Shown here in pieces: positions 1 to 8,692 of a stretch of DNA of 41,415 nucleotides. A program made the translations under genes and the position numbers. Within the stretch, counting starts at the first letter, position 1; each line of letters starts with the position of its first letter. The DNA comes from Gemmatimonadales bacterium. GTDB lineage: Bacteria > Gemmatimonadota > Gemmatimonadetes > Longimicrobiales > Gaopeijiaceae. The notes under the pieces were generated by a model. That model was not told where the DNA came from. It saw only the letters and a program-made list of their open reading frames with translations, and did not search any database. The stretch is from assembly GCA_007692505.1 (NCBI GenBank), contig REBX01000067.1:1-41415 (forward strand), written 5' to 3'.

Positions 1-18
1 TCCGAACCCCCCGCCGCC

Positions 19-984
19 ATGATCGTCACCACGAAGCAGCTCTACGAGGTCGCATACGGCCGGTTTGCCATCGGCGCCTACAACATCAACAACATGGAGC
101 AGGCCCGCGGGCTCTTCGAGGGGCACCGCCGGGCACAGGCCCCCTTCATCGTCCAGATCTCCCGGGGGGCGCGCGCCTATGCCGGGGTCCCCATGCTGGA
201 GGGGATCCTGCGGGCCATCGAGTCCGAGTACCCGGAGCTCGTCTTTGCCGTGCACATCGACCACGGCGACGAGGAGACCTGCTATGACGCCATCGACTCG
301 GGCTTCTACAGCTCCGTAATGATCGATGCCTCCCACGAGTCCTTCGAGGAGAACATTGCCATCACCCGGCGGGTGGTGGAGCGGGCCCATGCCGCCGGGG
401 TCAGTGTGGAGGCCGAGCTGGGGATGCTGGGCGGGGTGGAGGAGGACATCCAGGTGGACGAGAAGCACGCCCAGCTCACGGACCCGGAGGAGGCCGAGGA
501 GTTCGTGGAGCGGTCCGGCTGCGACTCGCTGGCCGTGGCCATCGGGACGAGCCACGGGGCCTACAAGTTCACGGGCTCGCAGGGGATCCACTTCGACCGG
601 GTGGAGGAGATCCAGCGGCGGCTCCCGGGCTTCCCCCTGGTCATGCACGGCTCGAGCTCGGTGCCCCGGGAGGAGGTGGAGCGGATCAACGCCGCCGGGG
701 GCACACTGGACCCGTCGGCCAAGGGGGTGGACGAGGAGGAGTTCGCCCGGGCCGTGCCCCTGGGGGTGACCAAGGTGAACATCGACACGGACGGCCGCCT
801 GGTCTGGACCCGGGTCCACCGGGAGCACTTCCGGGACCACCCGGACAACTTCGACTTCCGGAAGCCCGGCAAGGTGTTCATGGAGGCGTACGCCGAGTTC
901 ATCGAGCACAAGGCCGGGAAGCTCCAGTCCGCCGGGGTCCTGGACGAGGTCCGGGACGCCGTGTCGGCCGGCACGGAGGGCTGA
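19..984 (+). CDS. fba: Class II fructose-1,6-bisphosphate aldolase
   Basis: Zinc-dependent aldolase interconverting fructose-1,6-bisphosphate with glyceraldehyde-3-phosphate and dihydroxyacetone phosphate in the cytoplasm. The 321-aa product has the N-terminal YNINNMEQ segment (about residue 21), the metal/active-site stretch HIDHGDE (H79, D81, H82) followed by GF-SSVMIDAS, a GTSHGAYK loop (H179) and VMHGSSSVP (H210), then VNIDTDGR, all diagnostic of the class II family. Length is close to the roughly 305-345 aa usual for the family. It is followed four bases later by glpX, so the pair is probably co-transcribed and serves gluconeogenesis or the lower Calvin-type sugar phosphate interconversions. 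The start lies only 18 bases into the window, so any upstream operon partner is unseen. No frameshift or missing residue is apparent. Confidence 0.96.
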   Translation: MIVTTKQLYEVAYGRFAIGAYNINNMEQARGLFEGHRRAQAPFIVQISRGARAYAGVPMLEGILRAIESEYPELVFAVHIDHGDEETCYDAIDSGFYSSVMIDASHESFEENIAITRRVVERAHAAGVSVEAELGMLGGVEEDIQVDEKHAQLTDPEEAEEFVERSGCDSLAVAIGTSHGAYKFTGSQGIHFDRVEEIQRRLPGFPLVMHGSSSVPREEVERINAAGGTLDPSAKGVDEEEFARAVPLGVTKVNIDTDGRLVWTRVHREHFRDHPDNFDFRKPGKVFMEAYAEFIEHKAGKLQSAGVLDEVRDAVSAGTEG

Positions 985-988
985 GGCC

Positions 989-2017
989 ATGGCCGGGATC
1001 GATCGCAACCTCGGGATGGAGCTGGTGCGGGTCACCGAGGCGGCGGCGCTCTCGGCCGCACCCCACATGGGGCGAGGCGACGGGAAGGCCGGAGACGGCG
1101 CCGCCGTCCGGGCCATGCGGGCGCTCCTGGGCACGGTGCGGATGGCGGGCACCGTGGTCATCGGCGAGGGGGAGAAGGACGACGCCCCCATGCTCTGGAA
1201 CGGGGAGACGGTGGGCTCGGGGGAGCCCCCGGCCCTGGACCTGGCGGTGGACCCGGTGGAAGGCACCCGCCTCCTGGCCCTGGGCCGCCCCAACGCCATC
1301 GCGGTAATTGCTGCGGCGCCGGCAGGAACGCTCTGGACGCCGGGGGACTCCTTCTACATGGACAAGCTGGTGGCCCCGGCGGCGGCCCGGGGGGCCGTGG
1401 ACATCTCGGCCCCCCCGGCCCGGAACCTGGCTGCGGTGGCAGAGGCGCTGGACCGGCCCGTCCACGAGCTCACCGTGTTCGTCCTGGACAAGCCCCGGCA
1501 CGAGGCGCTGATCCGGGAGATCCGGGAGGCGGGGGCCAGGGTGTCCCTCCACACGGACGGCGATGTCATGGGCGCCCTCCTGGCGGCGTATCCCGATACC
1601 GGGGTCGACCTCCTCATGGGGATCGGGGGCACACCGGAGGGGGTCATCGCAGCGGCAGCGGTGAAGGCGCTGGGTGGCGAGATGCAGGGGCGAAGGGCCC
1701 CCCAGCTTGACGAGGAGCGGGAGCGACTCTCCCGGTCCGTTCCCGCCTCCGAACTGGATCGGGTCCTCCACCTGGCCGACCTGGTGCAGGGCGAGGATGC
1801 CTTCTTCGCCGCCACCGCCATCACGGACAGTCCGTTCCTGGAGGGGGTCCGCTACCGCTCCGGGCTGGGGGTCACCACCGAGAGCCTGGTGATCCGGGCC
1901 CGGTCCGGCTCCATACGCCACATCCGGGGGGTCCACCGCCTGGACGCGGAGCACATCTTCGGGGGGGGCAACTCGAGGGAGGAGTTCGCCCGGGTCATGG
2001 ACGTGGTGGCAGACTGA
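989..2017 (+). CDS. glpX: Class II fructose-1,6-bisphosphatase, GlpX type
   Basis: Hydrolyses fructose-1,6-bisphosphate to fructose-6-phosphate and phosphate, the committed gluconeogenic step. The 342-aa product carries the lithium-sensitive phosphatase metal motifs expected for GlpX: GEGEKDDAPML (residues 59-69) and DPVEGT (88-93), followed by a MDKLV segment and a GIGGTPEGVIAAAA substrate loop. The ATG sits four bases after the fba stop, with GGAGG eight to nine bases upstream inside the end of fba, which supports translational coupling. In the family DPVEGT is usually followed by another T or an N; here it is followed by R. Some GlpX enzymes also act on sedoheptulose-1,7-bisphosphate, which cannot be judged from sequence. 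Confidence 0.95.
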   Translation: MAGIDRNLGMELVRVTEAAALSAAPHMGRGDGKAGDGAAVRAMRALLGTVRMAGTVVIGEGEKDDAPMLWNGETVGSGEPPALDLAVDPVEGTRLLALGRPNAIAVIAAAPAGTLWTPGDSFYMDKLVAPAAARGAVDISAPPARNLAAVAEALDRPVHELTVFVLDKPRHEALIREIREAGARVSLHTDGDVMGALLAAYPDTGVDLLMGIGGTPEGVIAAAAVKALGGEMQGRRAPQLDEERERLSRSVPASELDRVLHLADLVQGEDAFFAATAITDSPFLEGVRYRSGLGVTTESLVIRARSGSIRHIRGVHRLDAEHIFGGGNSREEFARVMDVVAD

Positions 2018-2030
2018 CCCCCGAGCCCCA

Positions 2031-3998
2031 TCAGTCCCGGTGGCGGGCCAGCTCCTCCTCGGCCGCCTCCCAGCGCTCAAGGGCCCGGTCCACCTTCTCC
2101 TGCAGCGCGGCCCGCTCCTCCTGCCGGGCCTTCACCTCCTCCGGCGCGGTCCGTTCGAAGTAGTCCGGGGTGGCGTAGAGGGCGTCGATCTCCGCCATGC
2201 GGGCCTCCGCCGCCTCCACCTCGGAGGTGGCGGCCCGGACCTCCCGCTCCAGCTCCTTCTGGCGGGCCTCCAGCTTTCTTCGTTCAATGGGCCGGCCCCG
2301 CTCGTCCCGGAGCACCTTGTCGCTCCCTCCGGATCGGTCCTTCCGGTCCGACGTACGGGCCGTCTCCTTGGCCTTGAGGGCGGCAGTGTCGTGGTCCAGG
2401 TGGTCGTCGCCGTCGGAGGAGACGAACTCCTCGTACGTGCCGGGATAGTCCCGGACCCCGTCGGGCCGGATCTCGAAGATGCGGGTGGCGAGCCGGCTCA
2501 CGAACCACCGGTCGTGGGACACCAGGATGAGGGTGCCATCGTACGCCTCGAGCCCCTCCACCAGGGCCTCGATGGCCTCCATGTCCAGGTGGTTCGTGGG
2601 CTCGTCCAGGACCAGGATGTTGGGCCGGTCCAGCCCGACCTTGCAGAACACCAGGCGGGCTGCCTCTCCGCCCGAGAGGGCGGACACCCGCTTCTCCGCC
2701 TCGTCCCCCGAGAAGAGGACCAGGCCCAGCCGACCCCGGATCCAGCCCCGGTCCCGGGCCGGGGCGCAGGCCCTCAGCCAGTCCTCCACCGTGTCCGTGC
2801 AGTCCTCCAGGTCGGCCTGGAAGTCCTGGGCAAAGTATCCCGGATGGGTCTCGTATCCCCACTCCACCTCGCCGGCATCGGGCTCGAGCTCGCCCATGGC
2901 GATCTTGAGGAGGGTGGACTTCCCCACTCCATTGGGACCCAGGATGGCCACCCGGTCGCCCCGCCGGACCGTGAAGTCCACGTCCTGGAGGACGGGGAGT
3001 TCGTCAAACGACCGGGAGATCCCCCGCATGCGCAGGACCTCCTGCCCCGGGTCCCGGCGGGACTCGAAGCGGAAGGTGGGCCAGCGGCGGGAGCTCGTGG
3101 GCAGCTCCTCCAGGTCCTCCGCCTTCCGCTCGATCATCCGGACCTTGCTCTGGGCCTGGCGGGCCTTGGACGCCTTCGCCTTGAAACGGTCCACGAACTT
3201 CTGGTGGTGGGCGATCTCCTTCAGGCGCCCCTCGATCTCCTTCTCGCGGCGCTCCCGCTCCTCCACCTTCGCCACCTGGAATCGGGTGTAGTTCCCGGTG
3301 TACATCCGCACCGTACCGTAGTCCACGTCCAGGATGTGGGTGGAGATGGTGTCCAGGAACCGGTGGTCGTGGGAAATGACCAGGACGGGGCCGGAGAACT
3401 GCACCAGGAACTCCTCCAGCCAGCGAATGGAGAGGATGTCCAGGTGGTTCGTGGGCTCGTCCAGGAGGAGGGCGTCGGGGTCGCCGGCCAGGACCTGGGC
3501 CAGGAGGACCCGGAGCTTGAACCCTCCCGAGAGGGTGGAGAGGGGCTCGTGGTGGACCTCCGACGGAATGCCCAGCCCCTCCAGGACCGTGGCGGCCCGG
3601 GACTCGGCGGCGTAGCCGTCCCACTGCTGGACGATCTCCTCCAGCTCCCCGAACCGCTCCGCATCGAAGTCGTCCTCCCCGGCCCGGGCCAGGACCTCCT
3701 CCTTCTCCGTCATGGCCCGGAAGAGCTCGGGCATGCCCATGAGGGCGGTGCGGATGATGGAGTGCTCCTCGTAGAGGTACTGGTCCTGCCTGAGGACGCC
3801 CAGCCGGGCGTCCTTCGGGAGGCTCACCGTCCCTTCCGAGGACTCCTCGTCTCCGGCCAGGATGCGCAGGAGGGTGGACTTCCCGGAGCCATTTGCGCCC
3901 ACCAGCCCGTACCGCTCACCGGGGTTGAGCTGGAAGGAGGCCCCCTGGAAGAGGACCCGCTCCCCGTAGGACCGGACCAGGTTGGAGACGGAGATCAT
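2031..3998 (-). CDS. ABC-F family ATPase (Uup-like, C-terminal coiled coil)
   Basis: Soluble twin-ATPase of the ABC-F class, which acts on ribosomes rather than as a transporter. I start it at the ATG giving MISVSNLVRSYG (655 aa); the longer track ORF adds 16 unlikely residues. The first ATPase domain has Walker A GANGSGKST (residues 34-42), an LSGG signature and LLLDEPTNHLD. A basic, helical inter-domain linker rich in K and R follows. The second domain has GPNGVGKST, LSGGEAAR and LVLDEPTNHLD. The last about 90 residues are strongly charged heptad-like coiled coil (RKLEARQKELEREVRAA...), as in Uup and related factors. No transmembrane segments are present. It stands between convergent glpX and an upstream TonB receptor. 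Which ABC-F subgroup it belongs to, and whether it confers antibiotic protection, cannot be told. Confidence 0.93.
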   Translation of the reverse strand: MISVSNLVRSYGERVLFQGASFQLNPGERYGLVGANGSGKSTLLRILAGDEESSEGTVSLPKDARLGVLRQDQYLYEEHSIIRTALMGMPELFRAMTEKEEVLARAGEDDFDAERFGELEEIVQQWDGYAAESRAATVLEGLGIPSEVHHEPLSTLSGGFKLRVLLAQVLAGDPDALLLDEPTNHLDILSIRWLEEFLVQFSGPVLVISHDHRFLDTISTHILDVDYGTVRMYTGNYTRFQVAKVEERERREKEIEGRLKEIAHHQKFVDRFKAKASKARQAQSKVRMIERKAEDLEELPTSSRRWPTFRFESRRDPGQEVLRMRGISRSFDELPVLQDVDFTVRRGDRVAILGPNGVGKSTLLKIAMGELEPDAGEVEWGYETHPGYFAQDFQADLEDCTDTVEDWLRACAPARDRGWIRGRLGLVLFSGDEAEKRVSALSGGEAARLVFCKVGLDRPNILVLDEPTNHLDMEAIEALVEGLEAYDGTLILVSHDRWFVSRLATRIFEIRPDGVRDYPGTYEEFVSSDGDDHLDHDTAALKAKETARTSDRKDRSGGSDKVLRDERGRPIERRKLEARQKELEREVRAATSEVEAAEARMAEIDALYATPDYFERTAPEEVKARQEERAALQEKVDRALERWEAAEEELARHRD

Positions 3999-4067
3999 GG
4001 GGTGCAGACTGAGGACAGGAGGGGGGCGATGTCGGGCATGCCCCAATCTCTCGCTTCCCCGGCCCCG

Positions 4068-4111
4068 GGGGAACCGGCGACCGACCCGAGGGGAACCGGC
4101 GACCGACCCGA
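4068..4111. repeat. 22-bp tandem direct repeat, two copies
   Basis: GGGGAACCGGCGACCGACCCGA occurs twice head-to-tail (4068-4089, 4090-4111) in the gap between the TonB receptor stop and the ABC-F start. The second copy runs into the hairpin annotated next. Confidence 0.85.
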
Positions 4112-4121
4112 GGGGGGTCGG
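4103..4121 (-). terminator. Hairpin after the TonB-dependent receptor gene
   Basis: CCGACCC and GGGTCGG form a perfect 7-bp stem with a 5-base loop, 13 bases downstream of the receptor stop codon. There is no T tract, so intrinsic termination is only a possibility; it could equally block 3' exonucleases. Confidence 0.4.
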
Positions 4122-4133
4122 CCGCCGGTGGGC

Positions 4134-6941
4134 TCAGAACTCGTAGCGGAGCCTCAGGAGGGCCAGGCGGCCCGTCTCCGGCGTCCCCGGGAAGCTCTGG
4201 AAGCTCTGGTCCAGGAGGTTCTGGATGGAGAGCTGCACCGTTGCGCCGGTCACGTTGGGAAGGCGGTACGAGACGTTCGCGTCCAGAAGGGTGGAGCTCT
4301 CCACGCAGGGCTCGGCGGTGGCCGGCGCCCCGGGGAGGCAGGCCGTGCCCTCGAAGACCCCGGAGCTGGCCGGGAACCCGGCGGCCACCCGAACACGCCC
4401 CTCCGCCGACAGGCCCGCGGTCCGGTCCCGGTACGCCAGGGAGACGGAGCCCTTCCGCTTGGGCGCGTTCAGGGTGACGATCTGGCCCCGGTCCGTGGTG
4501 AAGGCATCGTCGTTCACCAGGGAGAGGGCGCCTTCCACGGACCACCGCTCGCCCAGGAGGACCTGGGCCGACAGGTCCACGCCCCACAGGTCCAGCTCGT
4601 CGTCCACGTTGGTGTAGGTGGAGAGGAGCTGAGCGCCGTTGGCGTTGATGTCCGGCGAGGAGATGACGCCCAGGGGCACCTGGGCCATTCCGCCGGCGAG
4701 CTGGGCCGCCGTGGCGGCGGCCTCCGCCTCGGACATCCCCGTGGCCTGCAGCCGGGGCACCAGGTAGGTCTCCACGTCCTGGGCGTTCAGGGCCACGAAG
4801 GGGGTCTGGACGGTGAGGGGGGTCACGAGCTGGCTGCGCCGGCTGTACCACACGTCGGCGGCCAGGATGGCGCGCTCCGCCAGGATTCCCTTGTACCCCA
4901 CCTCGATGGTGGACTGGAGGGACTCCCGGATGGGCTCCACGTCGGGGAGGTCCATGGCCGAGAGGGGACCGGTCTGCCCCGTGGCCGGGTTGCTGAAGGT
5001 GGAGCCCACCTCCTCGGCCGAGGGCTCCAGCGACTGGAGGAAGCCAACCAGCTGAGGATCCAGCTCGGCCTGCTGTCCCACGACCTGGACGGCTGCATCC
5101 CAGAAGGTGGCTGCGTTGGCCGGGAGGAGCTGCGCCGGGCCACCCAGCCCGTCGGGGGTGAAGGGCGAGCGCATGAGCCACGAGCCATCGGCCTGCCGCA
5201 GGCGGAACCCGTCCGTGCCCGTGCCTTGGACCCGCACGCTGTAGCCGAGCTGGGCCGCCCCTGCATCGGGGATCGCCGTTCCCAGGTCCAGGAACTGGTT
5301 CAGGGAAGAGGGCGTGGAGAAGGCCCTGTTGTAGGTAACGCGGAAGGCCTGGTCGTCGGCGGGCTCCCAGACCAGGGCGGCCCGGGGCGAGAAGATGGCA
5401 TCCGGGAGAGCCGAGTGGGTGTCCACCCGGCCGGCCAGGACCAGGTTGAACTCCGGCGAGAGCCGGGTCTCGGACTGGAGGTAGGCCCCGAACTCGGAGG
5501 TGTCGTCCTCGTCCTCGTAGATCCCGTTGATCGTCCCCTCGGTCTCGGGGTCCGTGTAGATGAAGTCCATCCCGTACGTGAACTGCTGCCGGGTCCCCAC
5601 CCGGCCCCCGTGCTGGATCTGGGTCACGTAGAGGCGGGAACGATCCACGATGGGGGCGCCGTTCCTCAGGAGGTACGTGGTCCCGGCATTGCTCCGGTTC
5701 ACGTAGGCCTGGGCAAAGAGCCGATTCCGGTTCACCCGGGCCTGGGCGAAGGTGTAGCTCCAGTCCTGGACCTGGGCCGAACCCAGCCCCGTCATCTCCA
5801 CCTGGCTCCCGGCGTTGGACCGGCCCAGGGTAAAGATGGCCGTGGTCTCGTCGGTGGCGGCCCAGTCGGCCCGGAGCTCACCGGACCAGCGCTCGATGTC
5901 CCGGGATCGATCCGCAATGCGGTCGATGCGAAGGTCCGCCTCGGCTGCGTCGACCCCCACGGCCCGCATGAGGTCGGCGCGCCAGAACTCCCTGTTCTCG
6001 TCGAACTTGGCCCGCTCCGCAGCCTCCACCGGGTCCGTGTAGGCCCACTCCTCCGCCTGGAAGTACTGGCCCGATACCTTGATCCCCAGGTTGTCCGTCA
6101 CGAGCTGGGACGTCCGGACAGTGGTGGACAGGATGCTGCGCTCGCCCCCGGAGACGCTCACGGAGGACCCCTGGGACTGGAGGGGGGACCGGGTCATGAT
6201 GTGGAGGACCCCGTTCGCCGTGTTCGGGCCGTAGAGGGCAGACCCCGGTCCCATGACCACCTCCATCCGCTCGATGTCGGAGTCCGTGGTGGGCACGAAG
6301 CTCAGGACGTTCACCCGAAGGGACGGGACTCCGGCGATGCGGTGGTCCGTCAGGGCATGGAGGGCGCCGGAGAAGATGTTGTTGAAGCCCCGCACCGTCA
6401 CGTTGGTGGACTGGACGCCCTGCTGGATCACGTCCACCGCCGGAATGGAGCGCAGGTGGTCCACCGCGGTAACGGCAGGGCGCTCCGCAATGCGCTCCTC
6501 CGAGATGACTTCCACCCGGGCCGGGGCCCCGATGGCCCGCTCCGCCTCACGGCCCACGGAGACGACCACGGGGTTGAGCTCCAGGGCCACTGACTGGATC
6601 CGCCCGTCCAGGACGGCCCGGTCACCTGCAGCCACGGACACGGTACCCAGGGCCTGGGTCCCGTAGCCCACTGCCGAGATCTGGATCTCGTACTCCCCTG
6701 CCGGGACGTTCAGCCGGTAGATGCCCTCCCGGTTCGTGGACCCGGTGGCCACCGTCTCGGCCTGCAGGGTCCGCACCGTGACCAGCGCGGAGGAGACAGG
6801 GGCCCCGGTGCCCGCATCGGTGACCCGCCCTTCCACCACCCCGCGTTCCTGGGCCTGCAGGCCGGGAGGTGCCAGGAGGAAGCCCAGGGCGAGGACCGGG
6901 AGGAAGACCGCCATTAGAAGGCTTCGCGGAAACTCGGACAT
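4134..6941 (-). CDS. TonB-dependent outer-membrane receptor with carboxypeptidase-like N-terminal domain
   Basis: Outer-membrane active transporter of 935 aa. The N-terminus MSEFPRSLLMAVFLPVLALGFLLAPPGLQAQ is a clear signal peptide. It is followed by a carboxypeptidase-regulatory-like beta-sandwich (GVVEGRVTDAGTGAPVSSALVTV..., about residues 33-115), then the plug (VVSVGREAERAIGAPARVEVISEERIAERPAVTAVDHLRSIPAVDVIQQG, with MEVVMGPGSALYGPNTANGVLHIMTRSP). About 680 residues of amphipathic strands follow, ending in LRLRYEF with the terminal aromatic typical of outer-membrane barrels. It is a stand-alone receptor without a SusD partner. The substrate cannot be assigned. The TonB-family protein two genes upstream is a plausible energiser. 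Confidence 0.93.
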   Translation of the reverse strand: MSEFPRSLLMAVFLPVLALGFLLAPPGLQAQERGVVEGRVTDAGTGAPVSSALVTVRTLQAETVATGSTNREGIYRLNVPAGEYEIQISAVGYGTQALGTVSVAAGDRAVLDGRIQSVALELNPVVVSVGREAERAIGAPARVEVISEERIAERPAVTAVDHLRSIPAVDVIQQGVQSTNVTVRGFNNIFSGALHALTDHRIAGVPSLRVNVLSFVPTTDSDIERMEVVMGPGSALYGPNTANGVLHIMTRSPLQSQGSSVSVSGGERSILSTTVRTSQLVTDNLGIKVSGQYFQAEEWAYTDPVEAAERAKFDENREFWRADLMRAVGVDAAEADLRIDRIADRSRDIERWSGELRADWAATDETTAIFTLGRSNAGSQVEMTGLGSAQVQDWSYTFAQARVNRNRLFAQAYVNRSNAGTTYLLRNGAPIVDRSRLYVTQIQHGGRVGTRQQFTYGMDFIYTDPETEGTINGIYEDEDDTSEFGAYLQSETRLSPEFNLVLAGRVDTHSALPDAIFSPRAALVWEPADDQAFRVTYNRAFSTPSSLNQFLDLGTAIPDAGAAQLGYSVRVQGTGTDGFRLRQADGSWLMRSPFTPDGLGGPAQLLPANAATFWDAAVQVVGQQAELDPQLVGFLQSLEPSAEEVGSTFSNPATGQTGPLSAMDLPDVEPIRESLQSTIEVGYKGILAERAILAADVWYSRRSQLVTPLTVQTPFVALNAQDVETYLVPRLQATGMSEAEAAATAAQLAGGMAQVPLGVISSPDINANGAQLLSTYTNVDDELDLWGVDLSAQVLLGERWSVEGALSLVNDDAFTTDRGQIVTLNAPKRKGSVSLAYRDRTAGLSAEGRVRVAAGFPASSGVFEGTACLPGAPATAEPCVESSTLLDANVSYRLPNVTGATVQLSIQNLLDQSFQSFPGTPETGRLALLRLRYEF

Positions 6942-7070
6942 CGGACCTCCGGGGTGGATGGGGACTTAGAGGCGCTCACCTGCCGGGCACGGATCCCGCT
7001 CGATGCCTCAGTCTATGCCCCCCCCGGCGCATGGGCAACCTGGGTCTGACCCCGGTCAACCGCGGGGTCC

Positions 7071-8498
7071 TCAGAACCCCTCTGTGAGGGGTGAGACAGA
7101 CCATGTCGCGCCGATTCCGATTCCCATGTTCGTCCAGGTCCCCTCGGTGTCTACCCGGAGGTCCCGATAGGGGCCGAAGGAGACCCGGTCCACGTCCAGC
7201 GTGCCCAGGATGCCCACCGACGACGTGACGTTCATCAGGATGCCGGCCCCGGCACCGATGCCCCACCCGGAGGAGGAGGAGCTCACCACTCCCCGATTCC
7301 CGTCAGAGCCGAGCTGGGCCGAACGTCGTGCCACCGAAAACCGGCCCTCCACCACGGGCTGAACCCGATTCCCCGGCCGGAACTCGAACCGGGGCTCCAC
7401 GGCGAGGGAGTAGACCCGGACACTGCCCTGTGTCAGGGTCGCGCTGGAGCTGACCAGGCTTGAGAACTCCGCAAGCGTGACCCCGGAGAGGTCGTGGAAC
7501 CCCAGCCCCACCACGGCACCCAGGGCCAGGCGATCCCGGACGGACACGTGCATGGATCCCTTGATCCCCGGCCCCCCGGAGGGAGCCAGGTGTCCGTCGT
7601 ACGCAGCGGCACCGCCCTCCAGGGCGAACCGGATCCGGTACTGCATGTCCTGGCGGCTGGGCGAGAAGGGATCGATGTCCTGCCGGGTCCAGACAGCGAC
7701 GACTCCACACTCCGCACCCACGCCACTGTACTCCATGGGCACCTGCGCAACGCCCCGGTAAACCTCGATGGCCTCGATCTGGTCGGCACCGAGGTTCAGG
7801 ACCTCCCAGACGGAGTCGGTGAGGTCCATGCTCGCATCATAGACACGGACCCCGTCGCGGTAGACTGCGGCAAAGCACTCCCGGGCCGCGCCCGGCGGTG
7901 CCCGACCCGTCTGGATGCCCACCTGTCCGTCCTGGCCCAACCGGTTCAGCACGGTCATCCCTGGCTGGGTCCGGAGGATGTCCGCCACCTGAGCCCCCAT
8001 CCGGAATTCCAGGTCCTCCCGGGTGTACACGGTGCCGAACCCTGCCCGGGAGCGCTCCCGGACACCCCGCATGAAGGCGGGCTCCCGACGCTGTCCCGTG
8101 ACCTCGATGGCCTCGATGTCCACGGCGTCCACATCGAGCCTGATCTCCACCGACTTAACCTCGTCAGCCGCCAGAGAGAGCGTGTCCGTGGTCAACTCCC
8201 CGTAGCCCAGCGCCTCCACCCGGATCGTGTAGTTCCCGGCGGTCCGGACCCAGACAGTGAACTCTCCGTCTCGATCCGTGGTGGTGCCACCGGCAATCCG
8301 GTCCGGATCGTCCACGTTGCGAACCTGCACGGACGCCTGCCGGATCGGCTCCCCGGTGGCGTCCGAGACCACCAGCCCCCGAAAGGTCTGGGCCTCCAGG
8401 GTGGGGGCCGGGAGGCCGACCAGCAGGAGGAGGACAAGGATCGGCAGGAACACGGCCACGAGGGGGGGCGGACGCACGGTGCGGGGAGCTTGGTCCAT
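7071..8498 (-). CDS. Plug-domain TonB-receptor-like protein with short C-terminal barrel-like region
   Basis: A 475-aa exported protein of unknown role. I chose the ATG giving MDQAPRTVRPPPLVAVFLPILVLLLLVGLPAPTLEAQ, a good signal peptide; the longer track ORF adds 89 low-complexity residues. Then come a carboxypeptidase-regulatory-like domain (FRGLVVSDATGEPIRQASVQV...) and a TonB-receptor plug (FGTVYTREDLEFRMGAQVADILRTQPGMTVL ... AIEVYRGVAQVPMEYSGVGAECGVVAVWT). Instead of a roughly 500-700 residue 22-strand barrel, only about 180 residues of alternating strands follow (GSMHVSVRDRLALGAVVGLGFHDL..., ending GIGATWSVSPLTEGF), enough for perhaps eight strands. Two plug cysteines (in ARECFA and GAECGV) recur in the plug-only protein at 24211-25167. 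It lies between a full receptor and a tonB-like gene. A truncated receptor is the main alternative, but the reading frame is intact. Confidence 0.85.
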   Translation of the reverse strand: MDQAPRTVRPPPLVAVFLPILVLLLLVGLPAPTLEAQTFRGLVVSDATGEPIRQASVQVRNVDDPDRIAGGTTTDRDGEFTVWVRTAGNYTIRVEALGYGELTTDTLSLAADEVKSVEIRLDVDAVDIEAIEVTGQRREPAFMRGVRERSRAGFGTVYTREDLEFRMGAQVADILRTQPGMTVLNRLGQDGQVGIQTGRAPPGAARECFAAVYRDGVRVYDASMDLTDSVWEVLNLGADQIEAIEVYRGVAQVPMEYSGVGAECGVVAVWTRQDIDPFSPSRQDMQYRIRFALEGGAAAYDGHLAPSGGPGIKGSMHVSVRDRLALGAVVGLGFHDLSGVTLAEFSSLVSSSATLTQGSVRVYSLAVEPRFEFRPGNRVQPVVEGRFSVARRSAQLGSDGNRGVVSSSSSGWGIGAGAGILMNVTSSVGILGTLDVDRVSFGPYRDLRVDTEGTWTNMGIGIGATWSVSPLTEGF

Positions 8499-8582
8499 GG
8501 TACAGGGGGACGTGGGGAATGGTATGTAGGTCCTTCCAGCCCGAACCTCCTGCCCGGATCGCCGGAGGGAAGTCGTGCTCGT

Positions 8583-8618
8583 GGGGAACGAACTCGCCGA
8601 GGAGATGGTTCGTTCCCC
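8583..8618 (-). terminator. Strong hairpin after the TonB-family gene
   Basis: GGGGAACGAAC and GTTCGTTCCCC form a perfect 11-bp stem with a 14-base loop, in the 194-base gap between the tonB-like stop (8693) and the next start on the same strand (8498). No T run follows on either strand. It most likely ends or processes the tonB-like transcript. Confidence 0.6.
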
Positions 8619-8692
8619 CCTCGCGTTAAACCGGTGGGGGTCTGGCGTTCGCCGGTGGTGGCGCAGGGCCCGGGCCGGCGGTGCTGCCCCCC

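Noticed and set aside
4068-4111. Possible CRISPR-like repeat
   Set aside because: Only two head-to-tail copies with no spacer between them.
2040-6593. 1517-aa plus-strand ORF across the ABC-F and TonB receptor genes
   Set aside because: It is the antisense shadow of two genes with clear motifs; its composition is low-complexity Gly/Leu/Val/Pro-rich, as expected when GC-rich codons are read on the other strand.
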